The notes below the pieces were generated by a model that saw only the letters and a program-made list of their open reading frames with translations, was not told where the DNA came from and did not search any database. The position numbers were made by a program, and so were the translations under genes. A stretch of 64,000 nt of DNA from Paraburkholderia aromaticivorans (GTDB lineage: Bacteria > Pseudomonadota > Gammaproteobacteria > Burkholderiales > Burkholderiaceae): contig NZ_CP051515.1 in the NCBI RefSeq assembly GCF_012689525.1, forward strand, positions 1,178,001 through 1,242,000, read 5' to 3'. Below, in pieces: positions 28,930-39,100 of the stretch. The number at the start of each line of letters is the position of its first letter. Positions within the stretch are counted from its first letter, which is position 1.

Positions 28930-29628
28930 ATGAACCACGGATACGAAACATCGCTTGTCAAGCGAGTGGTCAACCAGGTGGTGACCGGTATCATCAACGG
29001 GGATTACGACGGCGACATGCTTCCTCCGCAGGTCATCCTCTCGAAGAAGCTTGGAGTGAGCCGCTCAATCATGCGCGAAGCGATCAGCATCCTGATTTCG
29101 CGCCGGATTCTCGATGTCAGGCCTAAGACGGGGACGCGCGTTAAGCCGACGAAAGACTGGCTCATCGTCGATCATGAAGTTGCCGAGTGGCGGCTTCGCG
29201 CCACGCCCGATCCGGAGTATCTGCACGGGCTGATCGAATTCCGCAAGCTCGTCGATCCCCGTGCGGCTGCGTTCGCGGCCACCCGGGCGAACCGGCATCA
29301 GCGCATTGCTATCGCCGCCATGTATCAGAATCTCCAGCAGGCGAGCGGGGATCCCGTCGCGCGCAAGGCCGCCGAAGACGCGTTGCAGGTGGCGATCATC
29401 GACGCAAGCGGCGACACGTTGCTCAGCCAGATGGGCAATATCGTCCGGATGGGGCTGAAGGCCATGCAGCCGATCTCCCGCATGCAAGCGCTCGCGTACG
29501 ACGCGCGGGTCGCCGACTACGGCAAGGTCGTGCGCGCGATCGAGGTTGGCGATGCGGAGGGGGCGAAGGCGGCGATGATGCAACTCATCAGCCATAGCGC
29601 GGACCAGCTGCTTGCGGAAACGGTTTGA
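28930..29628 (+). CDS. GntR family transcriptional regulator (FadR/FCD subfamily)
   Basis: This 232-residue regulator has an N-terminal winged helix-turn-helix (about residues 10-75; ILSKKLGVSRSIMREAISILISRR) and a helical FCD ligand domain (about 95-225). FCD domains usually bind metal through an Asp and His residues, starting with a D-x-x-x-H pattern. Here that stretch reads ALQVAIIDASGD and lacks the expected histidine, so ligand binding may be atypical. It lies between the initiating transferase and glmS and could control either the locus or amino-sugar supply; the target is unknown. Confidence 0.8.
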   Translation: MNHGYETSLVKRVVNQVVTGIINGDYDGDMLPPQVILSKKLGVSRSIMREAISILISRRILDVRPKTGTRVKPTKDWLIVDHEVAEWRLRATPDPEYLHGLIEFRKLVDPRAAAFAATRANRHQRIAIAAMYQNLQQASGDPVARKAAEDALQVAIIDASGDTLLSQMGNIVRMGLKAMQPISRMQALAYDARVADYGKVVRAIEVGDAEGAKAAMMQLISHSADQLLAETV

Positions 29629-29805
29629 GCCGAGTGTCGGTCGCCGCATTTGTCGGGCGGTGTCTGAATTAATTCGGATGCCTATAGAGAAGAAGGATGC
29701 GCGAAGCAACGGACAGCTTTAGCGCAACGAAGCACGCTTTATGAAGTCCACGCGATATTCCAACAAGGCTGAGTCGCGCAACGGACTAAACCATCGGAGG
29801 GGAAT

Positions 29806-31623
29806 ATGTGTGGAATCGTGGCTGGGATCGCGGAACGCAACGTCGTTCCGGTATTGCTCGAAGGCTTGCGGCGGCTGGAATACCGCGGCTACGACTCCTG
29901 CGGCGTGGCAGTGCTGCGGGATGGCGCGCCACACCGCGTGCGCAGTCTGACGCGCGTTCGCTCTCTGGATCTCGAGGTCCGCGAGATGGGGCTCGAAGGC
30001 TGGACGGGCATCGCGCACACGCGGTGGGCGACGCACGGCGCGCCGGCGACCCAGAACGCGCATCCCATCTTCTCGAAGAACGAGATCGCGATCGTTCACA
30101 ACGGCATCATCGAGAACTTCGAGGCGCTGAAGCTCACCCTGAGCGCCGCGGGCTATGAATTCGCGAGTCAGACGGACACGGAGGTGATCGCTCATCTGAT
30201 TCACAGTTACTACCAGGGCGATCTGGCGGAAGCGGTGCGTCGCGCCGTGAGCGAACTGCGCGGCGCCTATGCCATCGCAGTCTTCTGCAAATCCGAGCCG
30301 GAGCGCGTGGTGGGTGCGCGGTATGGCTCGCCGCTCGTGATCGGGATAAACGGCAAGGAATCGTTTCTTGCGTCGGACCCGCTTGCGCTGTCCAACGTAA
30401 CCGACCGGTTCATCTTCCTGCAGGACGGCGACATCGCCGATCTGTCCCACAGCGGCACCCGGATCATGAACCGCGACGGCCAGCCGGTCGTGCGCGAGGC
30501 GCGCACTTTGCTCCACCCGCCCACCGAGGCGGCGCTCGGGCCGTACCGTCATTTCATGCAGAAGGAAATTTTCGAGCAGCCGTTGGCTGTGTCCAAAACG
30601 TTCCCCCGCAACAGCGCGTTCGACGCCACGCTCTTCGGGGCAACCGACCCGCAGGCGTTCGCACAGATCGACCGCATCCTGCTGCTCGGCTGCGGCACGA
30701 GTCACTATTCCGCGTTGACCGCGAAGACGTGGTTCGAGTCGATCGCGAAGATCCCGACGCAGGTCGAGATTTCCAGCGAATACCGTTACCGCGAGACGAT
30801 CCCGGGCAAGAACACGCTCGTGGTGCCGATTTCGCAATCGGGCGAGACCGCCGATACGCTCGGCGCCCTGATGCATGCGCAATCGCTCGGTCAGGACCAC
30901 ACGCTCGCGATCTGCAACGTGGCGACGAGCGCGATCGTGCGGCAGTCGCGTTGGTCGTTCATCACGCAAGCCGGTCCCGAGATCGGTGTCGCATCGACCA
31001 AGGCGTTTACCACGCAACTCGTGGCGCTGTTTGTTCTCGCGGTGACGCTCGGCCGCTCGCGCGGGTACGTCGATGCGCAGCAGGAAGCGAGCTATCGCTC
31101 GCAGCTCTCGGGCCTGTCCACGGCGCTGCAGGGCGTGCTTGCGCGCGAACCGCAGATCATCGCGTGGGCGCACGAGATCGCGCGCACGGACAGCGCAATC
31201 TTCCTCGGCCGCGGATCGCACTTCCCGATCGCTCTCGAAGGCGCGTTGAAGCTCAAGGAGATTTCGTACATTCACGCCGAAGGGTATCCCGCCGGCGAAC
31301 TGAAGCACGGACCGCTTGCGCTCGTGACCGACGCGATGCCGATCGTCGTGACCGCGCCGAACGACGGCTTGCTGGAGAAACTGAAGTCGAACATTCAGGA
31401 GGTTCGCGCCCGCAGGGGCCAGGTGTACGTCTTCGCCGATGCCGATGCGAATCTGTCCAGCGAGGAAGGGCTGCGCGTCATTCAGATGCCCGAGTACTAC
31501 GGGGCGTTGTCGCCGATCCTGCACGTGCTGCCTTTGCAACTGCTCGCGTATCACACGGCGTGCACGCGAGGGACCGACGTCGACAAGCCGCGCAACCTCG
31601 CGAAATCGGTGACGGTGGAATGA
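29806..31623 (+). CDS. glmS: Glutamine--fructose-6-phosphate aminotransferase (GlmS)
   Basis: GlmS makes glucosamine-6-phosphate from fructose-6-phosphate and glutamine, the first step toward UDP-GlcNAc. The 605-residue product has the N-terminal nucleophile Cys2 (MCGIVAG) and the class-II amidotransferase domain to about residue 230. Two SIS sugar-binding domains follow ([12 protein letters not shown] at about residue 343). The C-terminus [13 protein letters not shown] is canonical. A near-perfect GGAGGGG precedes the ATG. Its place in a polysaccharide locus suggests a dedicated copy that raises UDP-GlcNAc supply; the housekeeping copy would be elsewhere. No glmS riboswitch-like structure was noted. 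Confidence 0.95.
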   Translation: MCGIVAGIAERNVVPVLLEGLRRLEYRGYDSCGVAVLRDGAPHRVRSLTRVRSLDLEVREMGLEGWTGIAHTRWATHGAPATQNAHPIFSKNEIAIVHNGIIENFEALKLTLSAAGYEFASQTDTEVIAHLIHSYYQGDLAEAVRRAVSELRGAYAIAVFCKSEPERVVGARYGSPLVIGINGKESFLASDPLALSNVTDRFIFLQDGDIADLSHSGTRIMNRDGQPVVREARTLLHPPTEAALGPYRHFMQKEIFEQPLAVSKTFPRNSAFDATLFGATDPQAFAQIDRILLLGCGTSHYSALTAKTWFESIAKIPTQVEISSEYRYRETIPGKNTLVVPISQSGETADTLGALMHAQSLGQDHTLAICNVATSAIVRQSRWSFITQAGPEIGVASTKAFTTQLVALFVLAVTLGRSRGYVDAQQEASYRSQLSGLSTALQGVLAREPQIIAWAHEIARTDSAIFLGRGSHFPIALEGALKLKEISYIHAEGYPAGELKHGPLALVTDAMPIVVTAPNDGLLEKLKSNIQEVRARRGQVYVFADADANLSSEEGLRVIQMPEYYGALSPILHVLPLQLLAYHTACTRGTDVDKPRNLAKSVTVE

Positions 31624-31666
31624 AGCGCGGGGCACGTTGCATATTGATCCATCAAGACAATCCGCG

Positions 31667-33319
31667 ATGAACACGATAAAGGTTGGGGTTCTCGTCGACG
31701 ACATTGCGTTGCCGGCCTGGGTGAATCACATGCTCGGACTGATTGCCGCTGAGCAGGGGATGGAGATCGCCCTTGTCGTCAAATATGCGTATCAACGGCG
31801 GCCGGCAAGGAAAACTGCTTCGCAGGCCGGTCCGTGGCCCTTATCGCTGTGGATGGCGCTCGACAAACGGCTCGTCAAGGTTGGACATGACGCATTCAGG
31901 ACCGAGTCCCTGGCCCTGGCGCTGCCAAATGTCCCGACCTTGAATGTCGAGGTGGAGAGCAAGGAATGCGGGGATCATTTCGATCCTCGCGACCTGGCGA
32001 AAATCGCCGCGCATGGCATCACCGTATTCCTGCGGCTGGGCCCGTTGCGGCCGTGCGGCGAGATCTTCGATACGGCTTCCTGCGGCATCTGGTCGTATCG
32101 GCATGGCGATGAAGTTGTCGAACGCGATGGACCGGTCGGCGTGTGGGACATTCTTCTGGACCGGACAACGACAGCCTCCGCCTTGCAGTTTCAGACCCGG
32201 GCAGGCGAACGGCCGCATACGCTGCAAAGATCATGGTCGATGACCTATCCTGTGTCGATTCACAGGAATCGCAGCCACTGCTACTGGAAGACGCTTTCGT
32301 TCGCGCCGCGAAAGTTGCGCGAGCTCAGGCAGATCGGCGAAGACAACTTCAGGCTGAAATACACGCAGGCTGATACGCCACCGGCGTTCTATTCCGGAGA
32401 AAAAATCGCCGAGCCGACCAGCGGCACCTGTGGCAAGTTCATTGGCCAGTTGATGGCGAGAACCGTCGCAAAGAAGGCAAGCGGGCTGCGCAAGTTCGAA
32501 CAGTGGATGTTGCTGTACCACTTCGGCGAGAACGATCATCTCCCTGAGCGTCTTTTCGAATTCAAGCAACTGGTGCCGCCTAAGGACCGCTTCTGGGCAG
32601 ACCCGTTTGTCGTCGAAAGAAATGGCGAGTATGCGGTCTTTATCGAAGAACTCGAATACTCGAAGAACAGGGGGCACCTTTCGGTTATCCGTTTCGATGC
32701 AAACGACCAGCCGATCTTGCCTCCCGTGAAGATTCTGGAGCGGCCTTATCACCTGTCTTATCCTTTCATGCTGGAGGAGGGCGGCGAACTCTATATGATT
32801 CCGGAGACGAACGAGAGCAGGGCCATCGAGCTTTATCGGTGCACGCGGTTCCCGGATCAATGGGAACATGTCATGAACCTGATGGATGACGTCATGGCCG
32901 TCGACACGACGATCTGGCGTCACGACGGTAAATATTGGCTCTTCGCCTGCATGCGGGAAAACGAGCACGCACCGCTGTCCGATGAGTTGTTTCTGTTCTG
33001 GTCGGATACGCTGTTGAGCAAGGACTGGCATCCTCATCCCTGCAACCCGATCGTGTCGGATATCAGGACTGCTCGCCCGGCAGGGAGCATCTTCGAGCAT
33101 CACGGGCAGTGGTATCGGCCCGCGCAGGACTGCAGTGGTAAATACGGGCGCGCATTGTCGTTTCAGCGTATCGACGTTATCGACGAGACCACCTATAAGG
33201 AAACGTCGGCAAGCCGGATTGAAGCAAACTGGGACGCCAGCATAGATCGCGTACACACGTTCAACCGGGTGGGGAGATTGACCCTCATCGACGGGATGAA
33301 AAAGCGCGGTAAGGTGTGA
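31667..33319 (+). CDS. Formyltransferase-like / GINT-type beta-propeller sugar-transfer protein
   Basis: This 550-residue cytoplasmic protein appears to have two parts. The N-terminal part (about 1-200) resembles formyltransferase-like folds, with GIWSYRHGDE near residue 140. The C-terminal part (about 300-545) has repeated beta-blade sequences such as RFWADPFVVERNGEYAVFIE and YHLSYPFMLEEGGELYMIPE. That pattern matches the propeller domain of glucosamine inositolphosphorylceramide transferase-type proteins. ATG 31667 was chosen because the upstream frame overlaps no ribosome site. It probably modifies or transfers an amino sugar for the polymer, but activity cannot be stated. It is the last gene of the locus. 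Confidence 0.5.
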   Translation: MNTIKVGVLVDDIALPAWVNHMLGLIAAEQGMEIALVVKYAYQRRPARKTASQAGPWPLSLWMALDKRLVKVGHDAFRTESLALALPNVPTLNVEVESKECGDHFDPRDLAKIAAHGITVFLRLGPLRPCGEIFDTASCGIWSYRHGDEVVERDGPVGVWDILLDRTTTASALQFQTRAGERPHTLQRSWSMTYPVSIHRNRSHCYWKTLSFAPRKLRELRQIGEDNFRLKYTQADTPPAFYSGEKIAEPTSGTCGKFIGQLMARTVAKKASGLRKFEQWMLLYHFGENDHLPERLFEFKQLVPPKDRFWADPFVVERNGEYAVFIEELEYSKNRGHLSVIRFDANDQPILPPVKILERPYHLSYPFMLEEGGELYMIPETNESRAIELYRCTRFPDQWEHVMNLMDDVMAVDTTIWRHDGKYWLFACMRENEHAPLSDELFLFWSDTLLSKDWHPHPCNPIVSDIRTARPAGSIFEHHGQWYRPAQDCSGKYGRALSFQRIDVIDETTYKETSASRIEANWDASIDRVHTFNRVGRLTLIDGMKKRGKV

Positions 33320-33512
33320 CTCACTGCCGGATCCGGCGCGCGGCGTCGGATCTACCGGCGATCATATATCCAGGCAGCCCGCGCAACGCGCTCGCGGCAG
33401 CGAGTCATCAAGCAAAGTCGCAGACTTCACACAGCGAATCCCGCATACAGGACCATTGAAGCGCACGGCCCCGCATCGCGCGGGGGGCTGTCATAATTCG
33501 CGTCCGTCTATA

Positions 33513-33746
33513 TCAAGGCGTTCTCTTTCTTCCGGACGGCCCATGAATCTCCGGCGAGTCTGCGAGACCGTTATCGGCATCCCCATAGCGCCGTTCGGAC
33601 GCGGCACGCGCCTTCTTTTTGTTTGCGGCCGGCTTTTCGTATTCCTCTCGCTCTCGTATTGAACCGTTGCGAACCAGTAGCCAAAGCAGGACTACGACGG
33701 TGACCCATACGGAAACGATGAGAATAATTGTGGTTGATGTGAACAT
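33513..33746 (-). CDS. Possible small single-pass membrane protein (77 aa)
   Basis: The predicted product starts at once with one hydrophobic helix (about residues 5-25; TIILIVSVWVTVVVLLWLLV), followed by a charged, basic tail. That is a plausible small inner-membrane protein. The ribosome site is weak (AGG 8 nt upstream). No family is recognised. The membrane-like pattern is the main argument for it being real. Confidence 0.35.
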   Translation of the reverse strand: MFTSTTIILIVSVWVTVVVLLWLLVRNGSIREREEYEKPAANKKKARAASERRYGDADNGLADSPEIHGPSGRKRTP

Positions 33747-34016
33747 GGCGAGCCTGCATATTGGAATTGATTTATGGGCGTGAACGGCGGTAAAGCGTTC
33801 AATCCAGGCGACTCAACCTGGTGCCTCAAATTTACTGATTGCCACTTTGGTCCCCCCCGTTTTGATGTATTTGATGCCGATGTTGAAGCTAAAGGCGTGC
33901 CCCTTCTGCGGCGCCGCGCACACAGAAATCAAACTGCGCAAGAATGCGCGGACAATAAACAACCCGGCTAATGGGCGATGATCGGGAGTGGTGAATGCCG
34001 CTATGGGTATACTCTT

Positions 34017-34062
34017 AAGAATGCGATTCTTGCTGCGGCTTAGCGGATGCCGGCATCCGCTA
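34017..34062. repeat. Two adjacent palindromes upstream of a small membrane ORF
   Basis: AAGAAT-GCG-ATTCTT (34017-34031) is followed by a perfect 22-bp palindrome centred on TAGCGGATGCC/GGCATCCGCTA (34041-34062). Outer TGCG (34033-34036) and CGCA (34067-34070) could extend the second into a longer hairpin. No T-run follows. They could be operator sites or RNA structures. Confidence 0.55.
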
Positions 34063-34277
34063 TATAGCGCAGGGCTCATCGTCGCCCTGAACCGCAGGGA
34101 GGCCAAGGCTGGACGCGCGTGTCTTGCTAACAACTTAATGGAGCGTTATAGGAGAATGCAGGGTTGAGCCGGCGAATCGGGTGTGGCGGAGCGTGCAGCG
34201 TTGCAAATCGCGGCCACGCCCCGTGGGAATGATAAAGTCCGCATCGGTCCGCGTTTCCCTTAACCCACGGAGGACAT

Positions 34278-34445
34278 ATGACACTTTTGAGCATCATCGG
34301 GACGGTTGTTTTCGTCGCGATTGTCGTGCTCTCGCTGCTGGCGGTGATGGATGTCCTGTTATTTACGTCCAATAAAAAGAAGATTCTGAAGAACGGTGCT
34401 GGAGCGCGAAAACTAAGCGGACGTCGAAGGTGCTTGCGTAAATGA
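34278..34445 (+). CDS. Small membrane protein (55 aa) with a strong ribosome site
   Basis: A perfect GGAGG (34269-34273) stands 4 nt before the ATG at 34278. The 55-residue product begins with one long hydrophobic helix (residues 3-30: LLSIIGTVVFVAIVVLSLLA and on). It ends in a basic tail rich in Lys and Arg (SNKKKILKNG, then RKLSGRRRCLRK). That is the layout of a single-pass inner-membrane protein with its C-terminus in the cytoplasm. Function is unknown and no family is recognised. It stands alone, 90 bp before the end of the convergent SGNH hydrolase gene. Confidence 0.6.
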   Translation: MTLLSIIGTVVFVAIVVLSLLAVMDVLLFTSNKKKILKNGAGARKLSGRRRCLRK

Positions 34446-34535
34446 GTTGCTTCGCCTGCGCAACCTTCAGTTCGCCCTCGGCTCGCAGGTTGCGGTGAAG
34501 CGGCTCTCGCACCGGGCGATCCTCTGACCGCATCA

Positions 34536-35762
34536 TCAGGGCGCCTGGACGGGCGGCCCCCCGGCCGTGAGCGCATCCAGATCCATCGCGTCGGCGATGG
34601 CTTGCAAGCCCGCCTCGTTCGGATGGAGGTTATCGCCGCTGTTATAGGCCGGCAGCAAAACAGCGGGATTGGCGGGGTCGCTGACTGCCTTCGCCTGATC
34701 GAGTACCGCATCGCAGCCGCTTGTCGAACTCAGGATGAAGGCGTTCACGTCCTGACGCGCAGCTTCGATGGCGCCCGTTGCGGCAAAGGGCGTCAGCGTC
34801 GAGCAGATCGCCTTGATGTCGGCGCGGTGCGCGCGCTCGATGAGCTGTCGCAATGCGCCGATCAACCGGGGAGCCGTGGACGGGTTGTCGGTGTTCAGAT
34901 CGTTGATTGCATCGTCCGAGATGACCACCCATTTCGCGCCCGGTTGCTGGAGCACGTCGCGATTGAAGCGTCTAAGACCAGCCTGTCCGGCGTTATTGGT
35001 GAAGAAGTCATTTCCGCTGATGCCCTGGTTGAGCACGCCCACAGTCATGCCAGCCTGTTGCAGCCGTATTGCGAGGCGATTGGGCCAGCGACGGTTTCCA
35101 TTGACGCTCGACACGAGGCCGTCGGTTATGGAAGCGCCAAACGTGACCACCGCGCCCGTTGCGGCCGGGTTCAGTACGTCGAGATTCGTCAAGAAATAGT
35201 AGGACTGGCCGCCTGGGGAGGGCGTGCTCCCGCCGGTGAAGGCCGGGTCGGCGCCAACGTCTCCAGCGGCGATATACATGTCTTGCAGGCCGTCGACGTG
35301 GCCTGTCGAACGCGGAGCCGTCTGCACGGGTAGATAGAGGCTGATGGCGACATCGGTGAGCGGCGAGAACTCGAACGCGACCGGGTCGCTCACGACCGAG
35401 GCGCCCACGGGAATCGTCACATTCGGCTGACCGCCGAACGTGACGGCGCGGTCGCTGCCGACCGCCGTTTCCTGACCTCGCGCGCGCCGCGCGATTCGCG
35501 CTTCGCCGATTACCAGCGGCTCCGAGCCGAAAAGGTTCGACAGATGGATTCGCGCCGACGTCCCGCCGATGCTGGTGCGCACGATCTGCCGCAACGTCTG
35601 GTTATTGAAGCCGGCATCGTCGGTGATGGAGGGCGAAACCGACCACGTGCCTATCCAGGCCGCGGACGGCTCGACGCCTTGCACACGGTTGCTGGCTGCA
35701 TCAGGCAGCACGATAAAGATGACTAGGGCCGCTTTCAGAAGCGCCGGGATCCATCGTTTCAC
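34536..35762 (-). CDS. Secreted SGNH/GDSL-type hydrolase
   Basis: This 408-residue exported hydrolase has a signal peptide (about residues 1-29). A beta-rich N-terminal region (about 35-190) is followed by an SGNH domain. Block I is FGASITDG with the nucleophile at about Ser211. Block II is NQGISGND. Block V, GDNLHPNEAG near residue 380, supplies the catalytic Asp and His. The block III region reads DDAINDL rather than a clean GxND. Such enzymes remove acyl groups from sugars or lipids. GTG 35762 was chosen because AGGAA precedes it and the signal peptide begins there; an upstream ATG would add a 41-residue polar leader. It may de-acetylate extracellular polysaccharide, but no link is shown. 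Confidence 0.8.
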   Translation of the reverse strand: MKRWIPALLKAALVIFIVLPDAASNRVQGVEPSAAWIGTWSVSPSITDDAGFNNQTLRQIVRTSIGGTSARIHLSNLFGSEPLVIGEARIARRARGQETAVGSDRAVTFGGQPNVTIPVGASVVSDPVAFEFSPLTDVAISLYLPVQTAPRSTGHVDGLQDMYIAAGDVGADPAFTGGSTPSPGGQSYYFLTNLDVLNPAATGAVVTFGASITDGLVSSVNGNRRWPNRLAIRLQQAGMTVGVLNQGISGNDFFTNNAGQAGLRRFNRDVLQQPGAKWVVISDDAINDLNTDNPSTAPRLIGALRQLIERAHRADIKAICSTLTPFAATGAIEAARQDVNAFILSSTSGCDAVLDQAKAVSDPANPAVLLPAYNSGDNLHPNEAGLQAIADAMDLDALTAGGPPVQAP

Positions 35763-36175
35763 ATTCTGTTCCTCGTGGAAGGCCGAGCTTCGGCTAGTGC
35801 AATGACTTTTGCAGACGCAGCGCACAAGCCTGATCCCCTTTTTGTTGGCTTGATCGCTATCTCTCGATTTAAACGTTCTTTGCATATGAGTTCGGTGCGG
35901 TAGACAACACTGTGCCCGGCGGCGAGCGAATCAAATCGCCTGCCCGAACCGAACAGGTGGTCAAAAGATCGCGCCGCGAGACGTTGCTCGGCGACGCATG
36001 TAATTTTGTGTGAGGTCGCACATAGCATCGTTGTCTCGCGCAGTAATCTGTTTGCGAGAGTAGAGTGCCCAAGACCAAATACGAGGCATTGTCGGAATGC
36101 GACTGTTCGCCGGCGCCCGCCGGCCGACAGGCAGATAAATACATATAACGCTTTATTCCACTACCGGTGCACGGG
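35763..36175. promoter_or_regulatory. Divergent intergenic region
   Basis: No gene was found in these 413 bp between the SGNH hydrolase and the adenylation-thioesterase gene. It must hold both promoters. The last 40 bp before the plus-strand gene are AT-rich (GATAAATACATATAACGC), a plausible -10 region, but no complete pair can be fixed. Confidence 0.35.
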
Positions 36176-39100
36176 ATGAATCACGAGAATTTCGTCGGGG
36201 CCAGCATGCGCATGTATGCGCGCGAACCCATATTTCAGAACTTGCCGGAGCGCGTCGCAGAATCGCGCATGTCACGCTTCGCCGCGACGCTGGAAAACTT
36301 CACCGGTGAGCGTTTCGCGGACTATCCAGAACTACATGCTTATTCGACGCGCGAATTCCGCCGGTTCTGGCAGTGCTTTCTGCAGTGGACCGAGGGAATG
36401 GAATGGTGCGGTCAGGCGGAACCGGCCTGTGTCGGCGACGAATGCGAGACCGCGCGTTTCTTTCCGAACGTCGAGCTGAATTACGCACAAAGCGTTCTTG
36501 GGCGAAAGATCGCGCCGGACGAGTCGCCGGCAGTCACCGCCCGTTACGCCGATGGCCGCCGCGAAACGATGACGCGCGGCGAGCTGCGCGACCGGGTCGC
36601 GCGCCTTGCCTGTTCGCTGAACGAGCTCGGTCTGCGTCCGGGCGACCGCGTGGTCGCGATGATGCGAAACGACGCACAGGCAATCATCACCGCGCTCGCG
36701 GTGACGGCGCTGGGCGCGACGCTCTCCACCGCGGCGCCTGAAACCGGCGTGCAGGCGATCCTCGACCGCTTCGAGCCACTCGAGCCGCGCATGCTGTTCG
36801 CGCACACGACGCAGCGCTCATTCGATACGGCCGGCTCGATCGCTGCACACGTCGCCGCAGTGGCCGCGGCGTTGCCGACGCTCACCAACGTCATTTGCCT
36901 GGATGAAACGCCGCTGCCGAGCACGGTGAGCCAGTCTCAGCACTCGCTGCGCGATCTCATCGTTCAGGGTGACGCCGCACGGTTCGAATGGCGGCGCTTT
37001 CCGTTCAATCATCCGCTTTTCATCATGTTCTCGTCGGGCACGACGGGAAAGCCCAAGTGCATCGTGCACGGTGCCGGCGGCACCTTGCTCGAACATCTGA
37101 AAGAGCATCAGTTGCACAGCGACCTGGGTCCTGGCGACAAGCTGTACTTTCACACGAGTTGCTCGTGGATGATGTGGAACTGGCAGTTGTCAGTGTTGGC
37201 TTCGGGCGTCGAGATCGTCACGTACGACGGACCGGTTACGGAAGTCGACACGCTTTGGCGGCTGGTCGCCGATGAGCGCGTGACCGTATTCGGCACGAGT
37301 CCCGCCTATCTGAAGATGTGCGAGGACGCGGGCCTGAAACCCGGCGAGCAGTTCGGACTGGATGCGCTGCGCGCGATGATGTCGACGGGCGCCGTGCTCT
37401 ACGACTCGCAGTTCGATTGGGTGCGCGCATACGTCAAGCCGTTGCAGCTCCAGTCGATTTCCGGAGGCACCGATATCATCGGCTGCTTCGTGCTCGGCAA
37501 TCCGAATCTGCCGGTTTATGCAGGCGAAGCACAGTGCAGGAGTCTCGGCCTCGATGTTCAGGCGTGGAACGAGGGCGCACTCACCTCCATGACCGGCGAG
37601 CTGGTTTGCGTCAATCCGTTCCCGTCGCGCCCGCTTGGCTTCTTCGGCGACGCGGACGGCTCCCGCTTTCACGCCGCCTATTTCAAGGCGAACCCGGGCG
37701 TGTGGACGCACGGCGACATCATCGAGTTTTCGGCGCAGGGATCGGCGCGCCTGCACGGGCGCAGCGACGGGGTTCTGAATGTGCGCGGCATCAACGTGAG
37801 CCCCGGCGAGATCTACCGCATTGTCAGCAGTATTGGCGAGATCCATCAGTCGATGGTCGTCGCGCAGGCTGCCTATGACGCGAGCGGACCGGGCCAGCGC
37901 GTCGTGCTGCTGCTCGTGTTGCGCCGGGGCGCGAAGATGACCGCCGCGCTCGCTTCGCGCGTGCGGCGTGAGCTGATGCTGCAGGGTTCGGCGGCGCTCG
38001 TGCCGGACGTGATCGCCGAAGTCGAAGCGCTGCCCGTCACGCATAATGGCAAGGCCTCGGAGGCGGCCGCGCGCGATGCCGCGAACGGCCTGCCGGTGCG
38101 CAACCTGTCGTCGCTGGCGAACCCCGGATGCGTCGAGAAGATCAGCGCACATCCCGCGCTTGCCCGCACACGTCGCGAGTTACCGGAACCCGGCGAATCG
38201 GCCGAGCAGGTGGAAGTCTATCTATGCGCGCTCTGGGAGCAGCTTTTCAGCTTCTCGCCGGTCAGTCTCGACGACAACTTCTTTGAACTCGGCGGCCATT
38301 CGCTGCTCGCCGCGCAGATGCTCGCCGAAATACGGCTGGCAACCGGCCGAACCCTGCCGCTTGCGACGCTCATCATCGCGCCGACCATTGCGCGGCTCGC
38401 GGCCGTCATCACGGGCGCGCGCAAGCAGGACGCGCATCCCAACGTCGTGCCGATGCGTGCGGGTCGCGGAAGACCGGTCTTCATGCTTCATAGCATCACG
38501 GGTTCAGTCATGGAGTGCCTGACGCTGGCCGGCGCGCTGGCGAGCGAGCGGCCTGTGTACGGTCTGCAGGCGCGCGGGCTCGATGGCGACGAGGAGCCAC
38601 AGCGATGCGTCGAGGAGATGGCGAGCGTCTATGTCGAGCAGATGCGTGCTGTGCAGCCGAGCGGTCCGTATGCGCTGGTCGGCTATTCGTTTGGCGGGCT
38701 CGTCGCGTTCGAGATAGCGCAGCAACTTGTCGCGGCGGGCGAGAAGATCGAGTTGCTGTGTCTGCTCGATACCTACGTGGATGAACGCTATTTGCCGTTG
38801 CATGAGTGGTTGTGCTTCCAGGGCGAAATCATGGCGGAGCGCGTGCGAGCGTTCCGAGCGCTTTCCGCACGCGGTCGCCTTGCCTATATGAAGGACAGGG
38901 TGTTCGGAGCCGCCGACCGGATTCGCATGCGGCTCGGCAGGATGGCCTCCAGGCCGGCAGCCGATACACAGGGGCTGCCGCCGGTACTGCGGCAGGTACG
39001 CGAGTCGATGCGCGTCGCAATGGCGACGTATCGTCCGCGCCGCTATCTTGGCAGCCCGATTGTGTACGTGCGCGCGTCCGGCAGGGAGGGCGGGCAGGGC

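Larger units (their letters stand above)
33320..34277. other. Long intergenic region with small ORFs and palindromes
   Basis: These 958 bp contain no large gene. They hold a GC hairpin near 33470-33490 (CCCCGC/GCGGGG), a small minus-strand membrane ORF, a short plus-strand frame with a CPFCG zinc-ribbon-like motif (33865-33981) and two palindromes near 34017-34062. Composition is less GC-rich than the flanks. Confidence 0.5.

Noticed and set aside
29806..31623. glmS ribozyme/riboswitch upstream of glmS
   Set aside because: That element is typical of Gram-positive bacteria. The 177 bp upstream show no matching structure, only a normal Shine-Dalgarno.
29719..31704. Long minus-strand open frame opposite glmS (661 codons)
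   Set aside because: It mirrors glmS codon bias, and no motif or ribosome site supports it.
33813..34133. Minus-strand 106-codon frame in the 33-34 kb intergenic region
   Set aside because: No ribosome site or family match, composition changes along its length, and it runs across the palindromes.
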